Source of the DNA: Muribaculaceae bacterium
GTDB lineage: Bacteria > Bacteroidota > Bacteroidia > Bacteroidales > Muribaculaceae
Reading direction: 5' to 3'
NCBI GenBank assembly: GCA_017619355.1
Contig: JAFZSO010000016.1
Span: 1-64,000 of the forward strand
Length of the DNA: 64,000 nucleotides
Shown: positions 34,206-42,740 of the stretch, one piece after another
Position numbering within the stretch: position 1 is the first letter of the stretch
How the letters are laid out: each line of letters starts with the position of its first letter
Made by a program: the position numbers and the translations under genes
The notes under the pieces: model-generated
What the model was told of the DNA's origin: nothing
The model's database searches: none
What the model saw: only the letters and a program-made list of their open reading frames with translations

Positions 34206-34538
34206 TTATTCTTTTACAACAGTTGCTTCCTCGTCCTGCTCGGGTGCAGGTTTCGCCTCTTTTTTCTTGTACATGATGGCGGGCACCATGAGCACAAAGC
34301 CCAGCAACGCCACCAGCGGCCCTATCACCGTGCGGCGGGTGCTGAAGATGTCGTTATTGAAGGTGTCGCCCGTGTTAGCGCTGCCCATCATGAGAATAAA
34401 ACCAAGCGCAATCAGCACCAGGCAGCAAGCAATCATGATGAAGTTGATTTTGTCGAGCGGGAAAATGCTCAGGGTCTTTTTAGGCTCACTCGCCTTGGCG
34501 GGAGCAGCCTGATTTTTCTTTTTCTGTTCTTTTGCCAT
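34206..34538 (-). CDS. DUF3098 small membrane protein
   Basis: A 110-residue protein of the Bacteroidetes DUF3098 family, with two membrane helices (about 31-52, FIMIACCLVLIALGFILMM; and 69-87, VIGPLVALLGFVLMVPAIM) and a Lys-rich N-terminus and Glu-rich C-terminus on the same side. It starts at MAKEQKKKNQ (ATG complementary to 34536-34538); the TTG two codons upstream is ignored. In related genomes it sits between ftsX and uppP; ftsX is absent here and a GT2 gene lies upstream instead. A promoter and a leader hairpin precede it. Function unknown. Confidence 0.87.
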   Translation of the reverse strand: MAKEQKKKNQAAPAKASEPKKTLSIFPLDKINFIMIACCLVLIALGFILMMGSANTGDTFNNDIFSTRRTVIGPLVALLGFVLMVPAIMYKKKEAKPAPEQDEEATVVKE

Positions 34539-34553
34539 TTTCAATTAGTCTAT

Positions 34554-34588
34554 GAGGCTCAGTTGCAGTTCATGCGAGAGCGAGCCTC
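34554..34588 (-). other. Leader hairpin of the DUF3098-uppP-truB-queA mRNA
   Basis: GAGGCTC (34554-34560) pairs with GAGCCTC (34582-34588) around a 21-base loop, between the predicted transcription start (about 34590) and the DUF3098 ATG. It ends 15 bases before the start codon and could affect translation; read on the plus strand it is followed by six T. Confidence 0.5.
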
Positions 34589-34597
34589 TTTTTTGTG

Positions 34598-34629
34598 CAA
34601 AGATACAACATCGGCACCCCCCTTGTCAA
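34598..34629 (-). promoter_or_regulatory. Promoter of the DUF3098-uppP-truB-queA group
   Basis: -7 CAAAGATA (34598-34605; TATCTTTG on the minus strand) and minimal -33 CAA (34627-34629), 21 bases apart. Confidence 0.58.
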
Positions 34630-34652
34630 CCTTTTTAGCATTTATTTTGATT

Positions 34653-35654
34653 TCAGAAGGTGCGGTGGCGGCGCAAGTAGTAGTCGATGATGATATTACG
34701 GCGGCACTCGGGGATGGATTTGAGGAGGTTTTGTGATGGGTGCGAGGTGTAGTTGCCACGCATCTTGCGGAAGTCGCGGTGCGCACGGATGATGGCCTTG
34801 GCATCACCTCCATGCAGTTTTGCCAATGCCATGAAGAATGCCAGCGTGTCGTAGAGCCGGCGCACGATGAGCAGCCGTTTGCCCTCCTTTTGCGGCAGAT
34901 TCTTGTGGAGCAGCAGCAGATTGTTGCGGAAGTTGAGGTAGGTCTTGCGCGGGTTTCCCTGTGGCAGACTGCCCCCGCCCAGGTGATAGACATGGCTCTC
35001 GGGAATCACCCTTATCTTGTTGTTGGTAAGCAAGATGCGCCAACACAGGTCAATCTCCTCCATGTGGGCAAAGAAGTCCTTGTCGAGTCCACCCACCTGC
35101 TCGTAGAGAGCGGTGCGTACCATCAGGCACGCTCCCGTAGCCCAAAAGATGTCGGCAGGCTCGGCATCATACTGCCCCTTGTCGTCTTCAATGCTGTTGA
35201 AGATGCGTCCACGGCAGTAGGGGTAGCCGTGCTTGTCGATGAAACCGCCCGCCGCCCCAGCATATTCAAACACCTGACGGTCGTCGTCTCGGTCTTGCAG
35301 CAGTTTGGGCATCACGGCACCCACCTCGGAATGGGCTTCGCAGTATTGGTAAAGCGGCTCGAGCCAGCCAGCAGGGGTGCGCACATCGCTGTTGAGCAGC
35401 ACCGTGTAGCGGTAACGTGTCTGGGCGATGGCACGGTTGTAGCCCTCGGCAAACCCATAATTTTTGTCAAAATATAAGGTCTTCACCTGCGGGAATTCCT
35501 GCTCGAGCACACGGCGGCTGTCGTCGGTGCTGCCGTTGTCGGCCACTATCACATCGGCCAGGTCGGCACTGGTACTGGCCAGCACCGAGGGCAGGTAGCG
35601 ACGCAGCAGGCCGGCTCCATTCCAGTTGAGTATGACTACGGCTACAGGTTTCAT
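34653..35654 (-). CDS. Family 2 glycosyltransferase
   Basis: A 333-residue inverting GT-A glycosyltransferase, cytoplasmic or membrane-associated. The nucleotide-sugar site is visible: VAVVILNWNGAGLL (4-17), DVIVADNGSTDDSRRVLEQ (about 34-52) and the metal-binding region YTVLLNSDVRTPAGWLEPLYQYCE (near 88-111); GACLMVRTALYEQVGGLDKDFFAHMEEIDLCWRI (about 175-210) is the acceptor-side ED motif region of rhamnosyl- or galactosyltransferase-like GT2 enzymes. Donor and acceptor cannot be told. It overlaps the lpxL-like gene by four bases and ends the ychF-mtaB-lpxL-GT2 run. Confidence 0.92.
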   Translation of the reverse strand: MKPVAVVILNWNGAGLLRRYLPSVLASTSADLADVIVADNGSTDDSRRVLEQEFPQVKTLYFDKNYGFAEGYNRAIAQTRYRYTVLLNSDVRTPAGWLEPLYQYCEAHSEVGAVMPKLLQDRDDDRQVFEYAGAAGGFIDKHGYPYCRGRIFNSIEDDKGQYDAEPADIFWATGACLMVRTALYEQVGGLDKDFFAHMEEIDLCWRILLTNNKIRVIPESHVYHLGGGSLPQGNPRKTYLNFRNNLLLLHKNLPQKEGKRLLIVRRLYDTLAFFMALAKLHGGDAKAIIRAHRDFRKMRGNYTSHPSQNLLKSIPECRRNIIIDYYLRRHRTF

Positions 35655-36580
35655 TGCTCTTGGTAGTTTTCAGGATATTCCACTTTTCGTTTCCAGCGCT
35701 TGTGCGTCCAGAGCCAGTAGGCCGGCTCGGCAATGATGCGGTCCTCGAGCAGGCGTGCATAGCGGTTGGTGATGTCGCCTTTCTTCTCCTGGGCGGCATG
35801 TTCGCTGAGCAGCACCAGATCCACTTCGTAATGGCCTCGACTCACTTTGCGCATATCAAAGCACAGCGCACGCATATCAAGTTTGCTGGCAATGAGTTCT
35901 GTGCCTGTAATCATGGCCGTGGGGTGATTGAGGAACTTGATCACATGCCCCTCGTCGCCCGGCAACGGGTGCTGGTCGCTGATAAAGCCCAGTGCGATGG
36001 GTTTGCCCTGCTGCTGACTGCGCAGCATCACCCTGAACACCTGCTTGCCCGGAATGCACATGGTGCCCCAATGCTGGCGTAACTTCAGGAAGTAGCGGTC
36101 GAACCACGGATTCTCGAGCGGATGGTAGGTCTGCCCAAGCACACCGCCACGCTCGCGAGTCTTGGGACGCAGCCAGAGCATGACCGAAGTAATCCACTCC
36201 CAGTTGCCATAATGCGAGGCATAGAGCATGACCGACTGCCCCCTGTCGAGGGCATCGTCGATGAGTTCGGTGTGCGTGAACTTCACGCGACGCTTGATTT
36301 CGTCGTCGCTGATGCGGGGTATCTTGATGGTTTCGAAAAAGTAGTCGGCAAAGTGCTTATAATACTCTTTCTCAATCTTTTTCAGTTCGGTTTCAGTCTT
36401 CTCGGGGAAGCACTCGGTCAGGTTCTGCCTGACCACCTTGCGGCGGTAGCGCAGCACATAGTAGGCCAGATAGTACATGCCAGTGGCATGAGCATAGAGC
36501 AACCACCAGGGCATCAGGGCGTAGAGCCACAACAGCCATCCCACGGGGGCAAGCAATATGTTCTGTGTCTTTTGCGTCAT
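35651..36580 (-). CDS. Lipid A late acyltransferase (LpxL/HtrB family)
   Basis: A 309-residue lysophospholipid acyltransferase-superfamily protein that adds secondary acyl chains to the lipid A precursor at the inner membrane. An N-terminal hydrophobic segment (about 8-45) is followed by the HX4E catalytic motif in ASHYGNWEW (near residues 120-128), GVLGQTYHPLENPWFDRYF, and GFISDQHPLPGDEGHVIKFLN (near 200-220). Tight four-base overlaps with mtaB upstream and GT2 downstream show translational coupling, but the linkage to mtaB is probably only positional. Confidence 0.91.
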   Translation of the reverse strand: MTQKTQNILLAPVGWLLWLYALMPWWLLYAHATGMYYLAYYVLRYRRKVVRQNLTECFPEKTETELKKIEKEYYKHFADYFFETIKIPRISDDEIKRRVKFTHTELIDDALDRGQSVMLYASHYGNWEWITSVMLWLRPKTRERGGVLGQTYHPLENPWFDRYFLKLRQHWGTMCIPGKQVFRVMLRSQQQGKPIALGFISDQHPLPGDEGHVIKFLNHPTAMITGTELIASKLDMRALCFDMRKVSRGHYEVDLVLLSEHAAQEKKGDITNRYARLLEDRIIAEPAYWLWTHKRWKRKVEYPENYQEQ

Positions 36581-37902
36581 TGCTGAGCCTCCTCTGTTAT
36601 GACCTCGGCATCCACGCTCAGGTCGGGGTTCATCGATTTCAATCGCACAGGTACCACCTTATTCACCAGTCGGTCGCAGGGCTGCACATTCACACGGATG
36701 TAGTTGTCGGTGAAACCGTGCATCACGGTTGCTCCCGCGCCTGGCTGTTCCATGAGCACGGGTCGCACGGTGCCAAGATAGCGCTCTATGAAGGCGCGCT
36801 GCTTGCGGTCGCTCAGTTCCAGCATCTGCGCCACGCGCTCCTGCTTGGTCTTCTGGTCCACGATATAGGGGATGCGCAAGGCGGCGGTGCCTGGCCGCTC
36901 GCTATAGGGGAACACATGCAGGTGCTGCACATCGAGGCTGGCGATGAACTGCAACGAGTCGTCGAAGCACTCGGGCGTCTCGCCACGCGTGCCCACCATC
37001 ACATCTACACCCACAAAGCAGTGCGGAATCAGTTCGCGAATTTTAGCTATCTTGTCGGCAAAGAGCTGGCGGTCATAGTGCCGGCGCATGAGGCGCAGCA
37101 CCTCGTCGCTGCCGCTCTGCAAGGGGATGTGGAAATGGGGCATGAACGCACGCGACTGCGCGCAGAAAGCGATAAGTTCGTCGGAGAGCAGGTCGGGTTC
37201 AAGTGAGGAAATGCGGTAGCGCTCAATGCCCTCCACCTCGTCGAGGGCCTGAATGAGGTCGATGAAACGCTCGCCGGTGTTTTTGCCGTAGTCGCCTATG
37301 TTCACGCCCGTTATCACTATCTCTTTTCCGCCTGCCGCCGCTACCTCGCGGGCCTGTGTCACAAGGCTCTGGATGGTGCCGCAGCGGCTACGGCCACGCG
37401 CCATGGGAATGGTGCAATAGGAACAGAAGTAGTCGCACCCGTCCTGCACCTTGAGGAAATAGCGCGTGCGGTCGCCACACTCGCACGAGGGCGAGAAGCG
37501 GCGTATGTCGTTGTGCGGCGTGACCTCAAGCACTGCCTGACGCTGAGCAAACCACTGGTCGACATATTGTGCGATGTCAAGTTTCTGTTCGTTGCCCAGC
37601 ACGATGTCCACGCCAGGTATCTCGGCAATCTCGGTGGCTTTGAGCTGGGCATAACAGCCCGTGACCACCATCAGGGCATCGGGGTAACGCTTGATGAGAC
37701 TGCGGATGTGCTGGCGGCACTTCTTGTCGGCGAGTTCGGTCACGCTGCAGGTGTTCACCACACACACATCGGGCACGGCATCGCCCTGCACGGTGGCATA
37801 GCCCCGCTCGGCAAGCAGACTGCCCAGCGTAGCCGTTTCCGAGAAGTTGAGTTTGCAACCCAAGGTCTCGAATTTCACCGTTCCTTTCACGCAAGTGCCC
37901 AT
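36577..37902 (-). CDS. mtaB: tRNA t6A37 methylthiotransferase
   Basis: Radical-SAM methylthiotransferase that converts t6A37 to ms2t6A37 in tRNAs reading ANN codons. The 441-residue protein has the N-terminal [4Fe-4S] cysteines (Cys16, Cys52, Cys83), the radical-SAM CxxxCxxC motif DGCDYFCSYC (Cys156, Cys160, Cys163), and a C-terminal TRAM-like segment (RPVLMEQPGAGATVMHGFTDNYIRVNV). KFETLGCKLNFSET is the typical MtaB opening and separates it from MiaB. It lies 16 bases after ychF and overlaps lpxL by four bases. Confidence 0.94.
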   Translation of the reverse strand: MGTCVKGTVKFETLGCKLNFSETATLGSLLAERGYATVQGDAVPDVCVVNTCSVTELADKKCRQHIRSLIKRYPDALMVVTGCYAQLKATEIAEIPGVDIVLGNEQKLDIAQYVDQWFAQRQAVLEVTPHNDIRRFSPSCECGDRTRYFLKVQDGCDYFCSYCTIPMARGRSRCGTIQSLVTQAREVAAAGGKEIVITGVNIGDYGKNTGERFIDLIQALDEVEGIERYRISSLEPDLLSDELIAFCAQSRAFMPHFHIPLQSGSDEVLRLMRRHYDRQLFADKIAKIRELIPHCFVGVDVMVGTRGETPECFDDSLQFIASLDVQHLHVFPYSERPGTAALRIPYIVDQKTKQERVAQMLELSDRKQRAFIERYLGTVRPVLMEQPGAGATVMHGFTDNYIRVNVQPCDRLVNKVVPVRLKSMNPDLSVDAEVITEEAQQ

Positions 37903-37918
37903 CAGCAGATTTCAGTTA

Positions 37919-39019
37919 TTATACGTTGAAGCGGAACACCACGATGTCGCCATCCTGGAACACATAGTCCTTGCCCTCCACATGCATCTTGCCGGCCTCT
38001 TTCACAGCGGCCTCACTGCCATAGTGGATGTAGTCGGGGTACTTGATGACCTCGGCACGGATGAAACCACGCTCAAAGTCGGTGTGAATCACACCAGCGC
38101 ACTGCGGAGCCTTGCTGCCCTTCTTGAAAGTCCAGGCACGCACCTCCTTGGGGCCGGCGGTGAGAAAGGTCTCGAGGTTGAGCAATGCATAGGCGGCCTT
38201 GATAAGGCGGTTCACGCCACTCTCTTCCAGTCCTATCTCCTGCAGGAACATCTGGCGCTCCTCATAGGTTTCCAGTTCGGCTATCTCGCTCTCGGTCTGC
38301 GCTGCCACCACCAGAATCTCGGCATGCTCGTCTTTCACCGCCTCGCGCACGGCATCCACATAGTGGTTGCCGGTGGCTGCGGCCGTGTCGTCGACATTGC
38401 ACACATAGAGCACGGGCTTGTTGGTGAGCAGGAACAGGTCGTGAGCCACCTTTTCCTCGTCCTTGTTGAGCAGTTCCACGCTGCGGGCGCTCTTGCCCTG
38501 CGAGAGGGCCGCCTGATAGCGCTGCAGTACCTCATACTGCACCTTGGCCTCGCGGTCGCCTGCCTGCGCCTGCTTCTGCACACGGCCTATGCGGCTCTCG
38601 ATGGTCTCGAGGTCGCGCAGCTGCAACTCGGTGTCAATCACCTCTTTGTCGCGCACGGGGTCGACGGTGCCATCGACATGTGTCACATTCTCGTCGTCGA
38701 AACAGCGCAACACATGGATGATGGCGTCGGTCTCACGGATGTTGGCCAGGAACTTGTTGCCCAGACCCTCGCCCTTCGACGCGCCCTTCACGAGGCCGGC
38801 AATGTCAACAATCTCGACGGTGGTGGGCACGATGCGCGCTGGATGCACCAGTTCGGCGAGTTTGTTGAGTCGCTCATCGGGTACAGTGATGACGCCCACA
38901 TTAGGCTCGATTGTACAGAAAGGAAAGTTTGCCGACTGCGCCTTGGCGTTCGACAGACAGTTAAACAAGGTCGACTTGCCCACATTGGGCAGTCCCACGA
39001 TTCCACATTGTAGTGCCAT
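37919..39019 (-). CDS. ychF: YchF/OLA1-type ATPase
   Basis: Conserved TRAFAC-class P-loop protein (Obg-like; ATP rather than GTP preferring), ribosome-associated and linked to stress and redox control. The 366-residue protein shows G1 GLPNVGKSTLFNCLS (8-22), G3 DIAGLVKGASKGEGLGNKFL (about 72-91), a NVDD motif in place of NKxD, and the C-terminal TGS-like domain (TFLTAGPKEVRAWTFKKGSKAPQCAGVIHTDFERGFIRAEVI). A -7 element lies upstream, and the 33-bp tandem array occupies the gap behind it. It heads the mtaB-lpxL-GT2 run. Confidence 0.97.
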   Translation of the reverse strand: MALQCGIVGLPNVGKSTLFNCLSNAKAQSANFPFCTIEPNVGVITVPDERLNKLAELVHPARIVPTTVEIVDIAGLVKGASKGEGLGNKFLANIRETDAIIHVLRCFDDENVTHVDGTVDPVRDKEVIDTELQLRDLETIESRIGRVQKQAQAGDREAKVQYEVLQRYQAALSQGKSARSVELLNKDEEKVAHDLFLLTNKPVLYVCNVDDTAAATGNHYVDAVREAVKDEHAEILVVAAQTESEIAELETYEERQMFLQEIGLEESGVNRLIKAAYALLNLETFLTAGPKEVRAWTFKKGSKAPQCAGVIHTDFERGFIRAEVIKYPDYIHYGSEAAVKEAGKMHVEGKDYVFQDGDIVVFRFNV

Positions 39020-39047
39020 TTTCTTTGTCTTGTTTTAAATTCTGCCA

Positions 39048-39055
39048 CAAATTTA
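39048..39055 (-). promoter_or_regulatory. ychF: -7 element before ychF
   Basis: CAAATTTA reads TAAATTTG on the minus strand, 28 bases upstream of the ychF ATG. No -33 at normal spacing. Confidence 0.4.
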
Positions 39056-39212
39056 ACTATAATTTCTGAACTATATACTTGCAACTCCAAATAAACTACT
39101 CACTTCACCGACAAACATGCAACAACTACATGTGTTCCTTGCCATAGGTTTACTTTGGAATGAAGCATTGCGAAATTTTTCGTAATAAGAGAATGCTGAC
39201 CATAAATTTTGG

Positions 39213-39344
39213 TTATTCGTACATAAAAGTGTAGCAACAATACAATTATTCGTACATAAAAGTGTATCCAATCGACAATTATTCGTACATAAAAGTGTAC
39301 TCCAACGACAATTATTCGTACATAAAAATGTCATCAAACTTCAT
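39213..39344. repeat. 33-bp tandem repeat array (4 units)
   Basis: Four units start at 39213, 39246, 39279 and 39312, exactly 33 bases apart. About 21 bases of each unit are conserved (TTATTCGTACATAAAAGTGT core) and 12 vary, the last two usually AA. The fourth copy has AATGT for AGTGT. On the minus strand every unit contains ATGTACGAATAA, a complete three-codon ORF. The array fills the gap between the AlkZ-related gene and the ychF promoter. Confidence 0.9.
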
Positions 39345-39352
39345 ATTGTCTT

Positions 39353-40024
39353 CTATGTCAGGAACTTGAGGAGCTGGGTATCGGTGGCGGCGGGCAGCAC
39401 CTGGTGCAGGTGGTTGAGCATCTTCTCTAATGATTCATCGGGGGTGTGGGGGCAGGAACAGGCTTCTCTGCCATAGAGGCGCTCGGGCGTGGTGAGTAGC
39501 GACCAGCCCCAGCCGTACTCGCGGTTATGGCGGTCGCGCGGATACACGAAATCCTCGGTCACAATGCGGCACTGCATTTGCATGCGGGTGATGTAGGCAT
39601 CGAAACGGCTGCGCATCTTCGCCCCAGTGAAGCCGCACGCGGTGCGCAACTCGCGGGTGATGAGGCTGCCGTGAAACTGCAGCGTGGCAAGGATGGATTC
39701 CTCGACCGACCCCTCCTCAACAGGCCCACTCATGCTGCGGCGCCAGTTCATGAAATGGGGCCACCACTCAAGTGCAATGAACCCCGCCTTCTTCTCAAAG
39801 AACTTGCCATAGGCACAAGCGCCGTCGGTAATCACGCTGCCTTTCCACTTCCACATGGGCCAGTCCCAGCCCCCGTCGGGCAACACCACATAGCCACACT
39901 CTTCAGTCACCATTTGCTCGGCACTGAAGCCGGCGAGGCTACTCCTGAGCAGGGGCAGGAAACCCAACTCGTGTATCAGGTCGATCAATTCGGCCGCATT
40001 GCTCACTGTTCGTCGTCCTTTCAT
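39353..40024 (-). CDS. AlkZ-related winged-helix-like protein
   Basis: A 223-residue protein without signal peptide or membrane helices. The text SNAAELIDLIHELGFLPLLRSSLAGFSAEQM followed by WDWPMWKWKGSVITDGACAYGKFFEKKAGFIALEWWPHFMNWRR (about 50-95) and a helix-turn-helix-like ESILATLQFHGSLITRELRTACGFTGAKMRSRFDAYITRMQMQ (about 108-150) resembles the short AlkZ-related proteins of Bacteroidetes, distant from the YcaQ/AlkZ interstrand-crosslink glycosylases. I do not see a clear QxQ catalytic pair, so DNA repair is uncertain. It stands alone; a 33-bp repeat array begins immediately after its stop. Confidence 0.72.
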   Translation of the reverse strand: MKGRRTVSNAAELIDLIHELGFLPLLRSSLAGFSAEQMVTEECGYVVLPDGGWDWPMWKWKGSVITDGACAYGKFFEKKAGFIALEWWPHFMNWRRSMSGPVEEGSVEESILATLQFHGSLITRELRTACGFTGAKMRSRFDAYITRMQMQCRIVTEDFVYPRDRHNREYGWGWSLLTTPERLYGREACSCPHTPDESLEKMLNHLHQVLPAATDTQLLKFLT

Positions 40025-40123
40025 TGCACAAATAAAACCACTAAATAAGTGAAATGGATTACACCTATTTAATTTATTAAGGAATTACGAAATAATTTGC
40101 AATACACTTGGCAGTCAGCAGGT

Positions 40124-41320
40124 TTAGAGTTCGAGGTCTTCGTTGAAGATTTCGTGCCAGGGGAGTCCTGCTTCGGCCACTTGGTCGAGGAAGGGATCGG
40201 GGTCGAATTCCTCCACATTGTGCACACCGGGCTTCACCCACAGCCCCTTGAGGAACATCATGGCACCCGTCATGGCGGGCACACCGGTGGTGTAGCTCAC
40301 GGCCTGCATGCCAGTTTCTTCGTAGGCCTTGTGGTGGTCGCAGTTGTTGTAGATGTAGTAGGTGAGCGGATTGCCCTGCTTGTCGATACCGCTGATGCGG
40401 CAGCCTATGCTCGTCTGGCCTGTGTAGTTCTCACCCAGGTCTTGGGGATTGGGGAGCACGGCTTTGAGGAACTGCAGGGGCACGATCTCCATGCCGTTGT
40501 AGTTGATGGGGTCGATGCGTGCCATGCCAATGTCTTGAATCACACGCAGGTGGGTGAGGTATTCCTGTCCGAAGGTCATCCAGAAGCGAGCCCGCTTGAT
40601 GGTGGGGAAGTTGATGACGAGTGATTCCAACTCCTCGTGATACATCAGATAGCTCTCACGCGGTCCGATTTCGGGGTAGGTGAGCGGTTTGTGGATTTCG
40701 AGCGCGCCGGTCTCAATCCATTTGCCGTCCTGATAGTAGCGGCCCTTCTGGGTGATTTCGCGAATGTTGATTTCAGGGTTGAAGTTGGTGGCGAAAGCCT
40801 TGCCGTGGTTGCCGGCGTTGCAGTCCACAATGTCGAGGTAGTGCATCTCCTTGAAGTGGTGCTTGGCGGCATAGGCGGTGTAGATGCCGCTCACGCCCGG
40901 GTCGAAGCCGCAGCCCAGGATGGCGGTCAGTCCGGCCTTCTCGAAGCGTTCGCGGTAGGCCCATTGCCAGCTGTACTCGAAGTGCGCCTCGTCGCGTGGC
41001 TCATAGTTGGCGGTGTCGAGGTAGTTCACGCCGCACTGCAGGCAGGCCTCCATGATGGTGAGGTCTTGATAGGGCAGGGCGAGGTTGATGACCAGATTGG
41101 GTTTGTGGCGGTTGAAGAGCGCCACAAGTTCGTCGACACTGTCGGCGTCTACCTGGTCGGTGCTCACATTGGGTTTGCCTATGGCCTTGGCCACTGCATC
41201 GCATTTGCTCTTGGTGCGTGAAGCGATGACAATCTCGTTAAACACTTCGGGGTACTGGGCGCATTTGTGCGCACACACGGTGCCAACGCCTCCGCATCCG
41301 ATGATAATGACTTTGTTCAT
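40124..41320 (-). CDS. Carboxynorspermidine dehydrogenase (saccharopine dehydrogenase family)
   Basis: NAD(P)H-dependent enzyme of 398 residues that reductively joins a diamine with aspartate semialdehyde to make carboxy(nor)spermidine, part of the alternative polyamine route used by Bacteroides. The Rossmann start MNKVIIIGCGGVGTVCAHKC (GxGGVG, 8-13), the GVNYLDTANYEPRDEAHFEYSWQW block and AILGCGFDPGVSGIYTAYA (about 134-152) fit this branch rather than lysine-pathway saccharopine dehydrogenase. The partner decarboxylase (nspC) is not in the window. It is 34 bases after mgtE and likely in the same transcript. Confidence 0.9.
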   Translation of the reverse strand: MNKVIIIGCGGVGTVCAHKCAQYPEVFNEIVIASRTKSKCDAVAKAIGKPNVSTDQVDADSVDELVALFNRHKPNLVINLALPYQDLTIMEACLQCGVNYLDTANYEPRDEAHFEYSWQWAYRERFEKAGLTAILGCGFDPGVSGIYTAYAAKHHFKEMHYLDIVDCNAGNHGKAFATNFNPEINIREITQKGRYYQDGKWIETGALEIHKPLTYPEIGPRESYLMYHEELESLVINFPTIKRARFWMTFGQEYLTHLRVIQDIGMARIDPINYNGMEIVPLQFLKAVLPNPQDLGENYTGQTSIGCRISGIDKQGNPLTYYIYNNCDHHKAYEETGMQAVSYTTGVPAMTGAMMFLKGLWVKPGVHNVEEFDPDPFLDQVAEAGLPWHEIFNEDLEL

Positions 41321-41354
41321 GATGATGGTATGTTTTAATCAGTTTTCTTTTATG

Positions 41355-42740
41355 CTAACTCAGGAAAATGTCGATGAGCGAGGAACTCACCACCATGTAG
41401 ATGATCATGCCCACAATGTCGTTGGTCACCGTGACAAAGGGGCCCGTGGCAATGGCCGGGTCTATCTTCAGTTTCTCCAGCACGATGGGCACAAAGGTGC
41501 CGAACACCGAGGCGAAGAGCACCACGCCAAACAGCGATAAGGTGACAGCCATGGTGGTGATTTGCGCCTTCTGCACATTGTCGTCGGCTGGCCAGATGAG
41601 GTTATAGAGCAGCACCAGACCGGCAATGATAGTGGCGTTGATGAGTGCCACGCCTATCTCCTTGAGGATGTGCTTGCCGGCATCCTTCAGTTCGAGGCTG
41701 CCGTTGGCAAGACCTTGCACTACGATAGCGCTCGACTGCGTGCCCACATTACCGCCTGTGCCGCCAATGAGCGGGATGAACAGTGCCATGCCGGGCAGCA
41801 CCGTCTGCCACGAGGTGCCGTCGGAGTCTCCGTCAAGAATCAGCGCGTTGGCGATACCGCCCACGATGCCGATGAACAGCCAGGGAATGCGTGCCTTGAC
41901 CTGCGTCCACACGCTGTCGCCCGTCTCGATGTCGCCTGCGATACCTGATGCCAACTGGTAGTCGCGTTCGCTTTGTTCGCGCACCTCGTCCATGATGTCG
42001 TCGACGGTGATGCGTCCCACCAGTCGTCCAATGGAGTCGACCACGGGCATGGCCACAAGGTCGTATTTCTCGAAGTCGAGTGCTACATCCTCGATGGGGG
42101 TGTCGGTCTTCACCGAGATGGGGTTAGGCTCCATCACATGCTTGATTTTCGAGGCTGAAGGGTTGGTGATGGTCTTCTTGAGCGGGAAGATGCCTTTCAG
42201 GCGGTTGTCATCGTCCACCACATAGATGTTGTAGATTTCGTCCATGTCCTCGGCCTGCTCGCGCATTGCCTTGATGCAGTCGGGCATCGACATGTTTTCC
42301 TGCACCACAATCATCTCGGTCGACATGTGACCGCCGGCGGTGTCCTCGCCATATTGCAGCAGGTCCACAATGTCGCCTGCCTGCTCCACATCGTCGATGT
42401 GCTTGATCACATCTTCGCGGTCCTCCTCGTCGAGTTCCTGGATCACATCGACGGCGTCGTTGGCGTCCATCAGCTCCAGTTTGCGGGCGATGGACTCGTT
42501 GGGCATCTGTTCGAGCAGGTCGTGACGCTGGTCCTCATCGAGTTCAATGAGCACATCGGCAGCCACCTCCTCGTCGACCAGGCGCAACAGGAACAGCGCC
42601 TCGTCGGTGTCGAGGTCTTCCACGATTTCAGCGATGTCGGCAGGGTGCAGGTCCTTGATTTCAAGTTTCAGCGCCTCTTCGTTCTGCTGGTCGATGATAT
42701 CGTTCAGCTTTTCTATGTATTCTTTGTTGATTTCTTTCAT
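41355..42740 (-). CDS. mgtE: Magnesium transporter MgtE
   Basis: Mg2+ channel of the inner membrane with cytoplasmic sensor domains. The 461-residue protein has the acidic helical N domain (1-130; repeated LDEEDREDVIKHIDD-like text), two CBS domains (about 135-255), the plug helix, and five C-terminal membrane helices (about 290-461) with the conserved PLIGGTGGNVGTQSSAIVVQGLANG pore region. Length and order are typical. Its ATG overlaps the rsmA stop by four bases (42737-42740), so the two are translationally coupled. No Mg2+ leader element is evident. Confidence 0.97.
   Translation of the reverse strand: MKEINKEYIEKLNDIIDQQNEEALKLEIKDLHPADIAEIVEDLDTDEALFLLRLVDEEVAADVLIELDEDQRHDLLEQMPNESIARKLELMDANDAVDVIQELDEEDREDVIKHIDDVEQAGDIVDLLQYGEDTAGGHMSTEMIVVQENMSMPDCIKAMREQAEDMDEIYNIYVVDDDNRLKGIFPLKKTITNPSASKIKHVMEPNPISVKTDTPIEDVALDFEKYDLVAMPVVDSIGRLVGRITVDDIMDEVREQSERDYQLASGIAGDIETGDSVWTQVKARIPWLFIGIVGGIANALILDGDSDGTSWQTVLPGMALFIPLIGGTGGNVGTQSSAIVVQGLANGSLELKDAGKHILKEIGVALINATIIAGLVLLYNLIWPADDNVQKAQITTMAVTLSLFGVVLFASVFGTFVPIVLEKLKIDPAIATGPFVTVTNDIVGMIIYMVVSSSLIDIFLS

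Noticed and set aside
33054-34736. 560-codon plus-strand ORF opposite truB, uppP and DUF3098
   Set aside because: Composition is His/Gln-rich antisense text, and the minus strand carries three well-recognised genes.
39213-39344. CRISPR array
   Set aside because: Variable parts are only 12 bases and partly alike, there are just four units, and no leader or cas gene is nearby. It is a tandem repeat.
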